19,092 nucleotides of DNA from Lachnospiraceae bacterium (GCA_900771995.1 CAAGQC010000002.1:1-19092), one strand, 5' to 3'; positions 1 to 4,485 are shown, numbered from the stretch's first letter. Translations and numbers: made by a program. The notes: generated from the letters alone by a model not told the origin.

Positions 1-186
1 AGCCTGTGTCAGACCTCTGATCTGCTTTCTCATCTTCTCACTGATGGACAGGCCTGCTGCATCATCAGCTGCACGGTTGATCTTGTATCCGGAAGACAGC
101 TTCTCAGTGGACTTTGCCTGGGATGCCGTGGTTAAGCCTAACATTCTGTTAGAGTTCATTGCTGTTAAGTTGTGTTGTACTACCAT
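1..186 (-). CDS. Flagellin, N-terminal part (cut by window edge)
   Basis: The 62 visible residues begin MVVQHNLTAMNSNRMLG and continue through SSGYKINRAADDAAGLSISEKM to RGLTQA. This is the conserved N-terminal D0/D1 region of bacterial flagellin, which forms coiled coil with the C-terminus in the filament core and carries the export and polymerisation surfaces. The rest of the gene lies before base 1. The start is fixed by a GGAGG ribosome binding site (complement of 196-200) about 9 bases upstream of the ATG. csrA lies 140 bp upstream on the same strand, as in the fliW-csrA-hag arrangement of Bacillus, but no fliW is visible here. The leader carries CsrA-type sites (see 196-237), so translational control by CsrA is likely. 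Family assignment is secure. Which flagellin copy this is (fliC/hag paralogue) cannot be told from the fragment. Confidence 0.95.
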   Translation of the reverse strand, partial: MVVQHNLTAMNSNRMLGLTTASQAKSTEKLSSGYKINRAADDAAGLSISEKMRKQIRGLTQA

Positions 187-195
187 AATAATTTA

Positions 196-237
196 CCTCC
201 ATGTGTAAAAATGTTGCAGATACATCCGTTTATCTGC
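196..237 (-). promoter_or_regulatory. Flagellin mRNA leader with two CsrA-type binding sites
   Basis: Read on the minus strand, 237-216 forms a perfect 7-bp stem (GCAGATA/TATCTGC) closing an 8-base loop AACGGATG. The loop contains ACGGA, and the ACGGAUG run matches the high-affinity CsrA consensus core. A second ANGGA (AUGGA) overlaps the Shine-Dalgarno at 198-202. The two GGA cores lie 24 bases apart, close enough for one CsrA dimer to bridge them. Known biology: in Bacillus hag, CsrA binds an upstream hairpin and the SD to block ribosome loading. That this leader works the same way is inferred from the motif match and from csrA being next door. Confidence 0.75.
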
Positions 238-291
238 GGTGTGTGGTTAATAAGTTACATTTTCTATAATAAGCGGCCCTAGGATTCCGCA

Positions 292-318
292 TTATTACCC
301 AGCTTAAGATCCCCTTTA
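292..318 (-). promoter_or_regulatory. Weak sigma-28-like promoter candidate upstream of flagellin
   Basis: On the minus strand a TAAA (complement of 315-318) is followed after exactly 15 bases by GGTAATAA (complement of 292-299). This agrees with the sigma-28 -10 box GCCGATAA at only 5 of 8 positions. Spacing and place fit a flagellin-proximal promoter, but the match is poor compared with the one at 1367-1393. If it is inactive, the flagellin gene would depend on transcription arriving from upstream of csrA. Confidence 0.25.
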
Positions 319-326
319 TCCCCTTG

Positions 327-584
327 TTACTTGTTCTGTACGATAACGACGTTGGATTTTTTCTTTTTGGCTGCGCCCTCCGGGTTCTTGTAGTACTTTG
401 GAATGGTGGCCAGCAGCTCCGGATCCTGGATCCGTTTTTCAATAGCCTTGCTTCGTACGATGTTCACTTCCTTAGGGGCATCGATCATAATGCGGGTCTG
501 TCCGCCGCTGCTTCCCAAAAATACAATTTTCACATCGTCCCCTATCATCAGGAACTCTTCGTCTCTCACCGATAGTCTCAGCAT
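327..584 (-). CDS. csrA: CsrA, carbon storage/flagellin translational regulator
   Basis: The 85-residue protein begins MLRLSVRDEEFLMIGDDVKI and continues with FLGSSGGQTRIMIDAPKEVNIVRSKAIEKRI, the beta-strand-rich CsrA fold. The N-terminal RLS strand and the VxIVRxE/K-type strand form the RNA-binding faces of the dimer. CsrA binds GGA motifs in mRNA leaders and usually blocks translation; in Firmicutes its main known target is flagellin. The lysine-rich C-terminal tail (GAAKKKKSN) is an extension beyond the usual ~60-75 residue core. The start is set by AGGAGG (complement of 592-597) 7 bases upstream. It is followed by the flagellin gene and preceded by the recombinase gene and recombination site A. 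No convincing promoter lies between site A and csrA in the assembled orientation. Confidence 0.95.
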   Translation of the reverse strand: MLRLSVRDEEFLMIGDDVKIVFLGSSGGQTRIMIDAPKEVNIVRSKAIEKRIQDPELLATIPKYYKNPEGAAKKKKSNVVIVQNK

Positions 585-593
585 GGCTGTTCC

Positions 594-616
594 TCCTTGA
601 AATCAATTATTTCCTT
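594..616 (-). promoter_or_regulatory. Possible CsrA autoregulatory sites in csrA leader
   Basis: Two AAGGA motifs occur in the csrA leader, one in the Shine-Dalgarno (complement of 594-598) and one at the complement of 612-616. They are 18 bases apart, on either side of a short GAAAU/AUUUC stem. ANGGA pairs at about this spacing are the pattern bridged by a CsrA dimer. AGGAGG is also simply a normal ribosome binding site, so this is only suggestive. Confidence 0.3.
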
Positions 617-649
617 ATAGTTTGCTGTTGTTTTGGAAATACTTATCGT

Positions 650-683
650 AAATGTAACAAAAGTATAATTGTGTTACGTTTTT
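650..683. repeat. Recombination site A (lox/dif-like, inverted to site B)
   Basis: The + strand shows a left arm with GTAACAAAA (654-662), a 6-bp core GTATAA (663-668) and a right arm TTGTGTTAC (669-677) followed by GTTTTT. The arms are inverted copies with one mismatch within the inner nine bases. The reverse complement matches site B at 1407-1442 at 31 of 34 positions, including all six core bases. Two inverted recombinase-binding arms around a 6-8 bp asymmetric crossover core is the classical tyrosine-recombinase core site. It lies 65 bp upstream of the csrA start. Confidence 0.8.
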
Positions 684-689
684 CTGCGT

Positions 690-1280
690 TCAGATCTGAA
701 TGTCCTGAAATATTCTGTCCCGATCCTCCTGTTCGATGCCGAGGTAACGTTTGGTCACTTCGTAGGAAGAATGATTATAGATGTTGACCAGCAATGCTGG
801 AGAGACTCCCTGCCGCCATGCCTGATAGCCGAAGGTTTTCCTCAGAGAATGACAACAGATCACACCGGGGATATGATAATAACTGGCAGCTTTCTTGATA
901 ATTCGAAATGCCTGCACCCGGGTAATCGGTTCATTTTTATTAGTATGGGAAAACAGATAGTCCTGTGGTGAGGGTGTCTTTTTTTCCCGCAGCAGAGAAG
1001 CCCAATATTCCTGTAAGGCTTTGACAATATTCTGATTCACATAAATACGGGATTTTTTCCCCGTCTTCTGTTCCACCAGACAGATATGCTCTCTGTATTT
1101 TTCCCATTCAAACGAATAGACATCCTGCCATTGCAGATCCAGAAGATCAGAGATTCTCAATGCTGTATTCAGGCCAAGGATCACCAGCAACTGATTTCTG
1201 GCATTGGGCCGGATTTCCCGATAATAGCGTTTTAAGTTTTCCAGATCTTCCTGTTTTCGAATCGGTTGTGCTGTATTCAT
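690..1280 (-). CDS. Small tyrosine recombinase (site-specific DNA invertase, FimB/FimE-like architecture)
   Basis: The 196-residue protein consists of the catalytic domain only, with no N-terminal core-binding domain. The full active-site set is visible: Arg42 (ALRISDLL), a Lys near 75 (KTGKKSR), His144 and Arg147 (HSLRKTFGY), His170 (NIYNHSS) and nucleophile Tyr179 (KRYLGI). Such short recombinases (E. coli FimB and FimE, about 200 residues) invert promoter segments with 9-bp inverted repeats, and short tyrosine recombinases also drive flagellar inversion in Clostridioides difficile (RecV). The start at 1280 is chosen because AGGAGG lies 8 bases upstream; an in-frame ATG 11 codons earlier has no ribosome binding site. 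The gene lies wholly between inverted sites A and B, like hin in Salmonella. It reads toward csrA in this orientation. Confidence 0.92.
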   Translation of the reverse strand: MNTAQPIRKQEDLENLKRYYREIRPNARNQLLVILGLNTALRISDLLDLQWQDVYSFEWEKYREHICLVEQKTGKKSRIYVNQNIVKALQEYWASLLREKKTPSPQDYLFSHTNKNEPITRVQAFRIIKKAASYYHIPGVICCHSLRKTFGYQAWRQGVSPALLVNIYNHSSYEVTKRYLGIEQEDRDRIFQDIQI

Positions 1281-1366
1281 TGTTTTTTCCTCCTGAAAAT
1301 TGAATTTTTGCATCTACCTGATTTTACTTTAGCAAAACGAAATAAAAATTTTTTTCAGCAAAGGGG

Positions 1367-1393
1367 TTAAGTTTTAAAATTCTCTACCGATAA
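1367..1393 (+). promoter_or_regulatory. Sigma-28 (FliA/SigD) type promoter inside invertible element, pointing outward
   Basis: TTAAGTTT at 1367-1374 is followed by 11 bases and ACCGATAA at 1386-1393. The flagellar sigma-28 consensus is TAAAGTTT-N11-GCCGATAA, so 14 of 16 positions match with exact spacing. Transcription would start near 1400 and run on the + strand straight into site B, where no gene follows in the sense direction (the nuclease gene is antisense). Flipping the element turns it toward csrA-flagellin. The match is read from sequence; its use by sigma-28 is inferred. Confidence 0.75.
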
Positions 1394-1406
1394 CTATTGT
1401 GAAAGC

Positions 1407-1442
1407 AAAAAGGTAACACAATTATACTTGTGTTACCTTTTT
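1407..1442. repeat. Recombination site B; also a terminator-like hairpin for + strand transcripts
   Basis: This is a perfect 15-bp inverted repeat. The left arm (1407-1421) ends GGTAACACAA, the core is TTATAC (1422-1427), and the right arm (1428-1442) begins TTGTGTTACC. It is the partner of site A (31 of 34 matches when site A is reverse complemented). On the + strand the stem is followed by seven T (1438-1444), so RNA from the 1367-1393 promoter would make a classical intrinsic terminator hairpin within its first ~45 bases. The site thus looks like both a crossover site and an OFF-state terminator. Confidence 0.8.
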
Positions 1443-1456
1443 TTAAATGAGAACAC

Positions 1457-1488
1457 AAAAAGAACCTCCGAGACTGATCTCTCGAAGG
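1457..1488 (-). terminator. Intrinsic terminator of the nuclease gene
   Basis: On the minus strand a 9-bp stem (CCTTCGAGA/TCTCGGAGG with one G-U pair and a GATCAG loop, 1465-1488) is followed by TTCTTTTT. It lies 30 bases past the nuclease stop codon. The complementary strand also has a T run, so it may work both ways and insulate the switch from its neighbour. Confidence 0.8.
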
Positions 1489-1518
1489 CCTTTTTCTGTT
1501 CTATGGATTGTCTGATAA

Positions 1519-2568
1519 TTATGGATTGCACCGTTTGCAGGGAGCATATCCCATATTTATAATGTCCTCTCTGCTTCCAGTATAGATCTCTTTATTTTTC
1601 TCCTTCATCTGGTCCACGCTGGAGCAGGACGGATAGTGGAATTTCATGGTGTTGGTGTTCAGAACGTAGGTGGTTCCCTGTGATGCTTCACTACTCTCCG
1701 CCCAGTTGTCTCCGGTGGCATAATCAATGCCGATTCCCGGCTGTACATTATAGGCGAAAATACAGAACCGGATTCCCTCTCCGGCATCTTCTACGGAATA
1801 TGCTTCCATGAGAACGCCGTCTGCCAGCAGATTGTCCCCCTCAAAAACCGGGGTCACGCGGTACAGGACATGGTTGCCGGTGGACTTTACATAGTCCGAT
1901 ACTTTTGTTTCAAAGGGAAGCATCCCCTGAGTATTCAGGTATCGGGTACCGGTAATCAGATTCTGCGGGTTGGCATTTTCCGCCGTCAGCATGTAGGCGA
2001 TGAGGTGACAGCGGTTGTAGAGGTATTTTCCGTCTACGTTATCGTATTTTACCAGATGCCAGCCGGTAGGCTTCACGGAACCGATCTCGCCCCGGGGTTC
2101 TGTCGGCATTAAGTCCTGCCCTACATTGGCATAGGCCACGCCGCAGCGCCCCAGACTGTCCAGTTCGCTGTAGGTCTCGAAGGACTGTGTGGTCAGCTCC
2201 GCTTCCGTAAAATAAGGCTGATTGCCATTGACCTCCGTGTACGGAGTGCCGGAATAAGCCGGGATCTCCCGAAGGAAAAATGCTGACGTGCCCTCTCCTG
2301 CCGGAACGTCTGTTGCAGATGTGACCTGCTGCGATCCTTGTGTATCCGAAGAGTTTTCCTGTGGCTGTCCGGATTCGGACTCCGATGCTGCGCTCTCCGA
2401 TGTCTCCTGCAATTCGGAGGGGATCGTCGCCAGCTGTTCTATCGCATAGGTATTATTCTGCGATGTAGCGGTGCTTTCCGCACAGCCGGTAAATGTCAAA
2501 AGCAATGCCAGCCATAATGACAATTGTGTTATGAGCCGTTTTGAATTTCTATTGCGTCTCATTTTCAT
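1519..2568 (-). CDS. Secreted lipoprotein DNA/RNA non-specific endonuclease
   Basis: The 349-residue protein opens MKMRRNRNSKRLITQLS with a hydrophobic stretch LWLALLLTFTGC, a lipoprotein signal ending in the acylated Cys. A Ser/Thr/Glu-rich linker follows, then a nuclease core of the streptococcal EndA-like non-specific nuclease class. The core includes the motif YNRCHLIAYML, with the catalytic His in the place of the DRGH motif, followed by NLITGTRYLNTQGMLPFE and GNHVLYRVTPVFEG. The C-terminus (KFHYPSCSSVDQM to APCKRC) is a small Cys/His domain often appended to secreted nucleases. It probably acts at the cell surface on extracellular nucleic acid. The start at 2568 is preferred over an ATG at 2616 because a TATAAT -10 box overlaps codons 3-4 of the longer frame; a GGGAG lies 13 bases upstream, slightly far. 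Confidence 0.88.
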   Translation of the reverse strand: MKMRRNRNSKRLITQLSLWLALLLTFTGCAESTATSQNNTYAIEQLATIPSELQETSESAASESESGQPQENSSDTQGSQQVTSATDVPAGEGTSAFFLREIPAYSGTPYTEVNGNQPYFTEAELTTQSFETYSELDSLGRCGVAYANVGQDLMPTEPRGEIGSVKPTGWHLVKYDNVDGKYLYNRCHLIAYMLTAENANPQNLITGTRYLNTQGMLPFETKVSDYVKSTGNHVLYRVTPVFEGDNLLADGVLMEAYSVEDAGEGIRFCIFAYNVQPGIGIDYATGDNWAESSEASQGTTYVLNTNTMKFHYPSCSSVDQMKEKNKEIYTGSREDIINMGYAPCKRCNP

Positions 2569-2604
2569 AGATTCTGAATTACTCCCTTGTAAAAGTCTCC
2601 GGAA

Positions 2605-2610
2605 ATTATA
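2605..2610 (-). promoter_or_regulatory. Extended -10 promoter of the nuclease gene
   Basis: On the minus strand TGG-TATAAT (the TATAAT is the complement of 2605-2610) forms a perfect extended -10 element, with no good -35. Transcription would start near 2598, giving a ~30-base leader. This argues that translation begins at 2568 rather than at the upstream ATG at 2616. Confidence 0.6.
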
Positions 2611-2643
2611 CCACATTTTTCATCCGACCGCTTCTTCTTTTCA

Positions 2644-2672
2644 TTGACAAATTTTTCAAAAGACAGTATGCT
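2644..2672 (+). promoter_or_regulatory. SigmaA-type promoter of small RNA unit
   Basis: TTGACA (2644-2649), 17 bases, then TATGCT (2667-2672). The -35 is perfect, the spacing ideal, and the -10 matches 4 of 6. Its predicted start near 2679 lies just ahead of a large terminator hairpin. Confidence 0.55.
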
Positions 2673-2678
2673 AAGAAC

Positions 2679-2747
2679 ATCTGAAAAACACTTCAAATAA
2701 TATGCCAATCATCTAAAAATTTAGGCTTATTATTTGAGGTGTTTTTT
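2679..2747 (+). ncRNA. Candidate ~70-nt small RNA ending in a long hairpin terminator
   Basis: Downstream of the 2644-2672 promoter, 2684-2706 pairs with 2724-2746 in a ~23-bp stem with one mismatch and one G-U pair. Its 3' side ends in seven T (2742-2748). The loop (2707-2723) contains a nested CTAAA/TTTAG hairpin. No ORF fits between promoter and terminator. The unit could be a small RNA, or a bidirectional terminator insulating hicAB with a chance promoter. I do not recognise a known RNA family. Confidence 0.4.
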
Positions 2748-2755
2748 TGTATTCA

Positions 2756-2784
2756 TTGACACACGTGTTTACACGTATTATAAT
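2756..2784 (+). promoter_or_regulatory. Consensus promoter of hicAB with possible operator
   Basis: TTGACA (2756-2761), exactly 17 bases, TATAAT (2779-2784): a perfect sigmaA promoter. The spacer holds the palindrome ACACGTGT (2761-2768) and a second ACACGT (2771-2776), 10 bp from the first. HicB antitoxins often repress their own promoter, so these repeats are plausible operator half-sites (inference). Confidence 0.85.
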
Positions 2785-2800
2785 TTAAGAAAGGATACTT

Positions 2801-2986
2801 ATGAAAACAAATGAACTGCTAAAGCTATTAAAGAAAAATGGTTGTTCTCTTATCCGTCACGGAAGTAATCATGATATTTGGTATAGCTCTGTGACAGGAA
2901 AACAGTTTGCTGTTCCGCGACACAAAAAAGAAATAAAAACCGGAACTGCCGTTGCTATTTTGCGCGATGCCGGAATGGATTCTTAG
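2801..2986 (+). CDS. hicA: HicA family mRNA interferase toxin
   Basis: The 61-residue protein MKTNELLKLLKKNGCSLIRH continues with GSNHDIWYSSVTGKQFAVPRHKKEI. The GSNHDIW segment with catalytic His24 and the FAVPRHKKEI strand are the HicA signature (dsRBD-like fold, ribosome-independent mRNA cleavage). Length is typical. An AAAGGA ribosome binding site precedes the ATG. hicB follows after 13 bases, giving the usual toxin-antitoxin pair. Both genes are more AT-rich than their neighbours and sit between two terminators on the opposite strand from the surrounding genes, which suggests acquisition as a module. Confidence 0.93.
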   Translation: MKTNELLKLLKKNGCSLIRHGSNHDIWYSSVTGKQFAVPRHKKEIKTGTAVAILRDAGMDS

Positions 2987-2999
2987 AAAGGAGATTCTT

Positions 3000-3398
3000 A
3001 TGTCTAAATATGTTTATCCCGCTATTTTTACTTCTGAACAAGATGGAGGTTATTCCGTGTATTTTCCTGATTTGGAGGGGTGTTATACCTGCGGTGACAC
3101 ACTGGCTGACGCTCTGTTTATGGCGGAAGATGCCCTCGCGCTTATTCTCTATGGATATGAAAAGGACCAGCGCCCCATTCCTCAGCCCTCCAAAATGTCA
3201 GGCATCAAAGTTACTGCGGATTCCTTTTTAAGTATGGTCGCATGCGATACCCTGGAATATCGCAAACGTTTTAATAACAAAGCTGTGAAAAAGACTTTAA
3301 CCATTCCCGAATGGCTGAATGAAACTGCTGTTGCAATGAATATTAACTTTTCACAGGTATTGCAAGATGCTCTTTTGCAGCGAATTAGTCCTCAATAG
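3000..3398 (+). CDS. hicB: HicB family antitoxin with C-terminal DNA-binding domain
   Basis: The 132-residue protein begins MSKYVYPAIFTSEQDGGYSV and continues YFPDLEGCYTCGDTLADALFMAEDALALIL, the partially degraded RNase H fold that caps HicA. The C-terminal part (KKTLTIPEWLNETAVAMNI then FSQVLQDALL) looks like a ribbon-helix-helix DNA-binding domain, so the protein probably both neutralises HicA and represses the promoter at 2756-2784. The start at 3000 follows an AAAGGAG site at 2987-2993; an in-frame ATG at 2952 lies inside hicA and has no such site. Confidence 0.92.
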   Translation: MSKYVYPAIFTSEQDGGYSVYFPDLEGCYTCGDTLADALFMAEDALALILYGYEKDQRPIPQPSKMSGIKVTADSFLSMVACDTLEYRKRFNNKAVKKTLTIPEWLNETAVAMNINFSQVLQDALLQRISPQ

Positions 3399-3414
3399 TG
3401 CACACACGAAAAAT

Positions 3415-3442
3415 AAAAAGTGCCGTATTTACGGCACTTTTT
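3415..3442. terminator. Bidirectional intrinsic terminator between hicB and ssrA
   Basis: A perfect 12-bp stem with 4-base loop (AAAAAGTGCCGT/ACGGCACTTTTT) has a T run on each strand. It serves hicAB on the + strand and tmRNA on the - strand, whose 3' end lies 4 bases away. Confidence 0.92.
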
Positions 3443-3445
3443 AAG

Positions 3446-3783
3446 TGGAGTAGACGGGAGTCGAACCCGTGTCCAAAAGCCTATTCCCTGTCCTTCTACG
3501 AGTGTAGTTTATTCTTTGACATTCCCTCCGTGCCCCGGGAATAAACACCCTGAGCATTTCAGTAGCTTCATGTTACGCCCATATGCGCAAAGCTTTGCAT
3601 ATGTCGTTTCTCACATGTTTGAAGCCGGGATCCTAAGGTGTGAGTGCCTTAGGGCCGACTGCTGCCATTAGGCAGCGTATGCTAAATTATCGTTAGCGTT
3701 TAATTTTAATTTGGCCATTTAACGCATTACCATGCGACTCGCTTCTCCAGCTGCAAAACCCCTGTCGAAACCTTTACTACCCC
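3446..3783 (-). ncRNA. ssrA: Transfer-messenger RNA (tmRNA)
   Basis: The minus-strand 5' end (GGGGTAG, complement of 3777-3783, followed by TAAAGGTTTCGACAGGGG) pairs with CTACTCC (complement of 3447-3453) as the acceptor stem. The 3' end carries the tRNA-like T arm GGGTTCGACTCCC. The tag reading frame (complement of 3668-3697) encodes ANDNLAYAA followed by TAA, a typical clostridial proteolysis tag. The CCA end is not encoded, because genomic sequence reads ACTT after the acceptor stem. tmRNA acts with SmpB (next gene upstream in transcription) to free stalled ribosomes and tag the nascent peptide. Ends are inferred from acceptor-stem pairing. Confidence 0.95.
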
Positions 3784-3802
3784 TTATTTAATTGTCATGC
3801 CA

Positions 3803-3831
3803 AGTATACTCGATGGCGCATCTGCTGTCAA
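3803..3831 (-). promoter_or_regulatory. Promoter of ssrA
   Basis: On the minus strand TTGACA (complement of 3826-3831), 17 bases, TATACT (complement of 3803-3808). Transcription would begin about 10-12 bases before the mature tmRNA 5' end, consistent with RNase P trimming. Confidence 0.9.
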
Positions 3832-3864
3832 GCACTTGCGGTAAAGCGCCGCAGGATCAAAATT

Positions 3865-4335
3865 CTACAGATTACGAACCTTAAATTCCTTCTCTGCTTC
3901 TCTGCGCTGATCCTTTTTGGCAATGGCTTCTCTCTTGTCATAGAGCTTCTTACCACGGGCCAGCCCGATCTCCACCTTTACCCTGCCGTCCTTAAAGTAT
4001 ACCTGCAAAGGGACTAAGGTATACCCTTTTTCCTTGATCTTGCCCAGCAGTTTGTTGATCTCGTACTTATGCAGCAACAGCTTCTTCACACGAAGAGGAT
4101 CTTTGTTGAAAATATTCCCCTTCTCATAAGGACTTACATGCATTCCGTAGACGAATACTTCTCCGTCTTCAATGCGGATGAACGCCTCCTTGATACTGCA
4201 CTTGCCCATACGCATGGACTTTACCTCCGTGCCGTGCAGGGCAATGCCGCATTCATAGGTCTCATCAATGAAAAAATCATGATATGCTTTTTTGTTGTTC
4301 GCGATCAGCTTCTGGGATTCTTTTCCTTTTGCCAT
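3865..4335 (-). CDS. smpB: SsrA-binding protein SmpB
   Basis: The 156-residue protein begins MAKGKESQKLIANNKKAYHD and carries the SmpB oligonucleotide-binding barrel: ECGIALHGTEVKSMR, then FIRIEDGEVFVYGMHVSPYEKGN and KEKGYTLVPLQVYFKDGRVKVEIGLARGKKLYDKRE. The basic C-terminal tail (KKDQRREAEKEFKVRNL) enters the empty mRNA channel of a stalled ribosome. It binds the tRNA-like domain of tmRNA, whose gene lies about 80 bp downstream. Length and end-to-end motifs are normal. It follows rnr on the same strand, as in Bacillus (secG-rnr-smpB-ssrA). A separate promoter candidate lies at 4395-4422. Confidence 0.98.
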   Translation of the reverse strand: MAKGKESQKLIANNKKAYHDFFIDETYECGIALHGTEVKSMRMGKCSIKEAFIRIEDGEVFVYGMHVSPYEKGNIFNKDPLRVKKLLLHKYEINKLLGKIKEKGYTLVPLQVYFKDGRVKVEIGLARGKKLYDKREAIAKKDQRREAEKEFKVRNL

Positions 4336-4357
4336 GGCTACCTCTTCAAAACTCTAT

Positions 4358-4422
4358 GTAACTATTCAGAACCCCATTGGCCCTGAATAGTTACAGTTTA
4401 CTATATTTTCCGTATTTGTCAA
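4358..4422 (-). promoter_or_regulatory. smpB promoter candidate overlapping a 12-bp inverted repeat
   Basis: On the minus strand TTGACA (complement of 4417-4422), 16 bases, TAAACT (complement of 4395-4400). Directly beyond the -10 lies a perfect inverted repeat, GTAACTATTCAG at 4358-4369 with CTGAATAGTTAC at 4383-4394 around a 13-base loop. It covers the predicted start point and could be an operator or a 5' mRNA hairpin. The -35 is strong and the -10 weak. Confidence 0.45.
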
Positions 4423-4423
4423 T

Positions 4424-4478
4424 GAACTAAAAGTTCGTATGAACCTATGATTCATTTAAACTAACAGTTCCTTTGAAC
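4424..4478. repeat. Short GTTC/GAAC repeats between rnr and smpB
   Basis: GAAC/GTTC motifs alternate: GAAC 4424-4427, GTTC 4433-4436, GAAC 4441-4444, GTTC 4467-4470 and GAAC 4475-4478. The two GTTC-N4-GAAC units are 34 bp apart. Stems are only 4 bp with no T tract, so this is a poor terminator. Function unknown. Confidence 0.3.
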
Positions 4479-4485
4479 CACCGGT

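Larger units (their letters stand above)
650..1442. mobile_element. Predicted invertible DNA element (flagellar switch) encoding its own recombinase
   Basis: The segment is bounded by sites A and B, which share an asymmetric core (TTATAC) in opposite orientation, so recombination between them inverts about 750 bp (669-1421) rather than excising it. Inside are one gene, the tyrosine recombinase, and one outward-facing sigma-28-type promoter. Inversion maps position p to 2090 minus p. The promoter boxes at 1367-1393 would then sit at about 697-723 on the minus strand, pointing at csrA and flagellin with a leader of roughly 105 bases. The inversion itself is inferred; sites, gene and promoter are read directly. 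The alternative, a simple integrated element with terminal inverted repeats, is possible, but no target-site duplication or cargo was seen. Confidence 0.75.

Noticed and set aside
669..971. Open frame of 100 codons on the + strand over the recombinase gene
   Set aside because: No ribosome binding site and antisense to a recombinase with intact catalytic residues.
1407..1442. Site B as merely the terminator of the nuclease gene on the minus strand
   Set aside because: A better terminator for that gene lies nearer its stop (1457-1488), and the 31/34 match to inverted site A on the other side of the recombinase is not explained by termination.
650..1442. Insertion sequence or excisable integrative element
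   Set aside because: The shared cores are in inverted, not direct, orientation, there is no cargo or excisionase, and no target-site duplication was seen.
2569..2616. Longer nuclease start (adds 16 residues)
   Set aside because: A TATAAT -10 box overlaps those codons and the true signal peptide begins at the internal MKMRRNR.
3420..3671. 83-codon + strand frame over ssrA
   Set aside because: Lies entirely in the complement of a well-defined tmRNA.
4424..4478. GTTC/GAAC repeats as a CRISPR-like or terminator array
   Set aside because: Only 4-bp stems, irregular spacing, no T tract and no repeat-spacer pattern.
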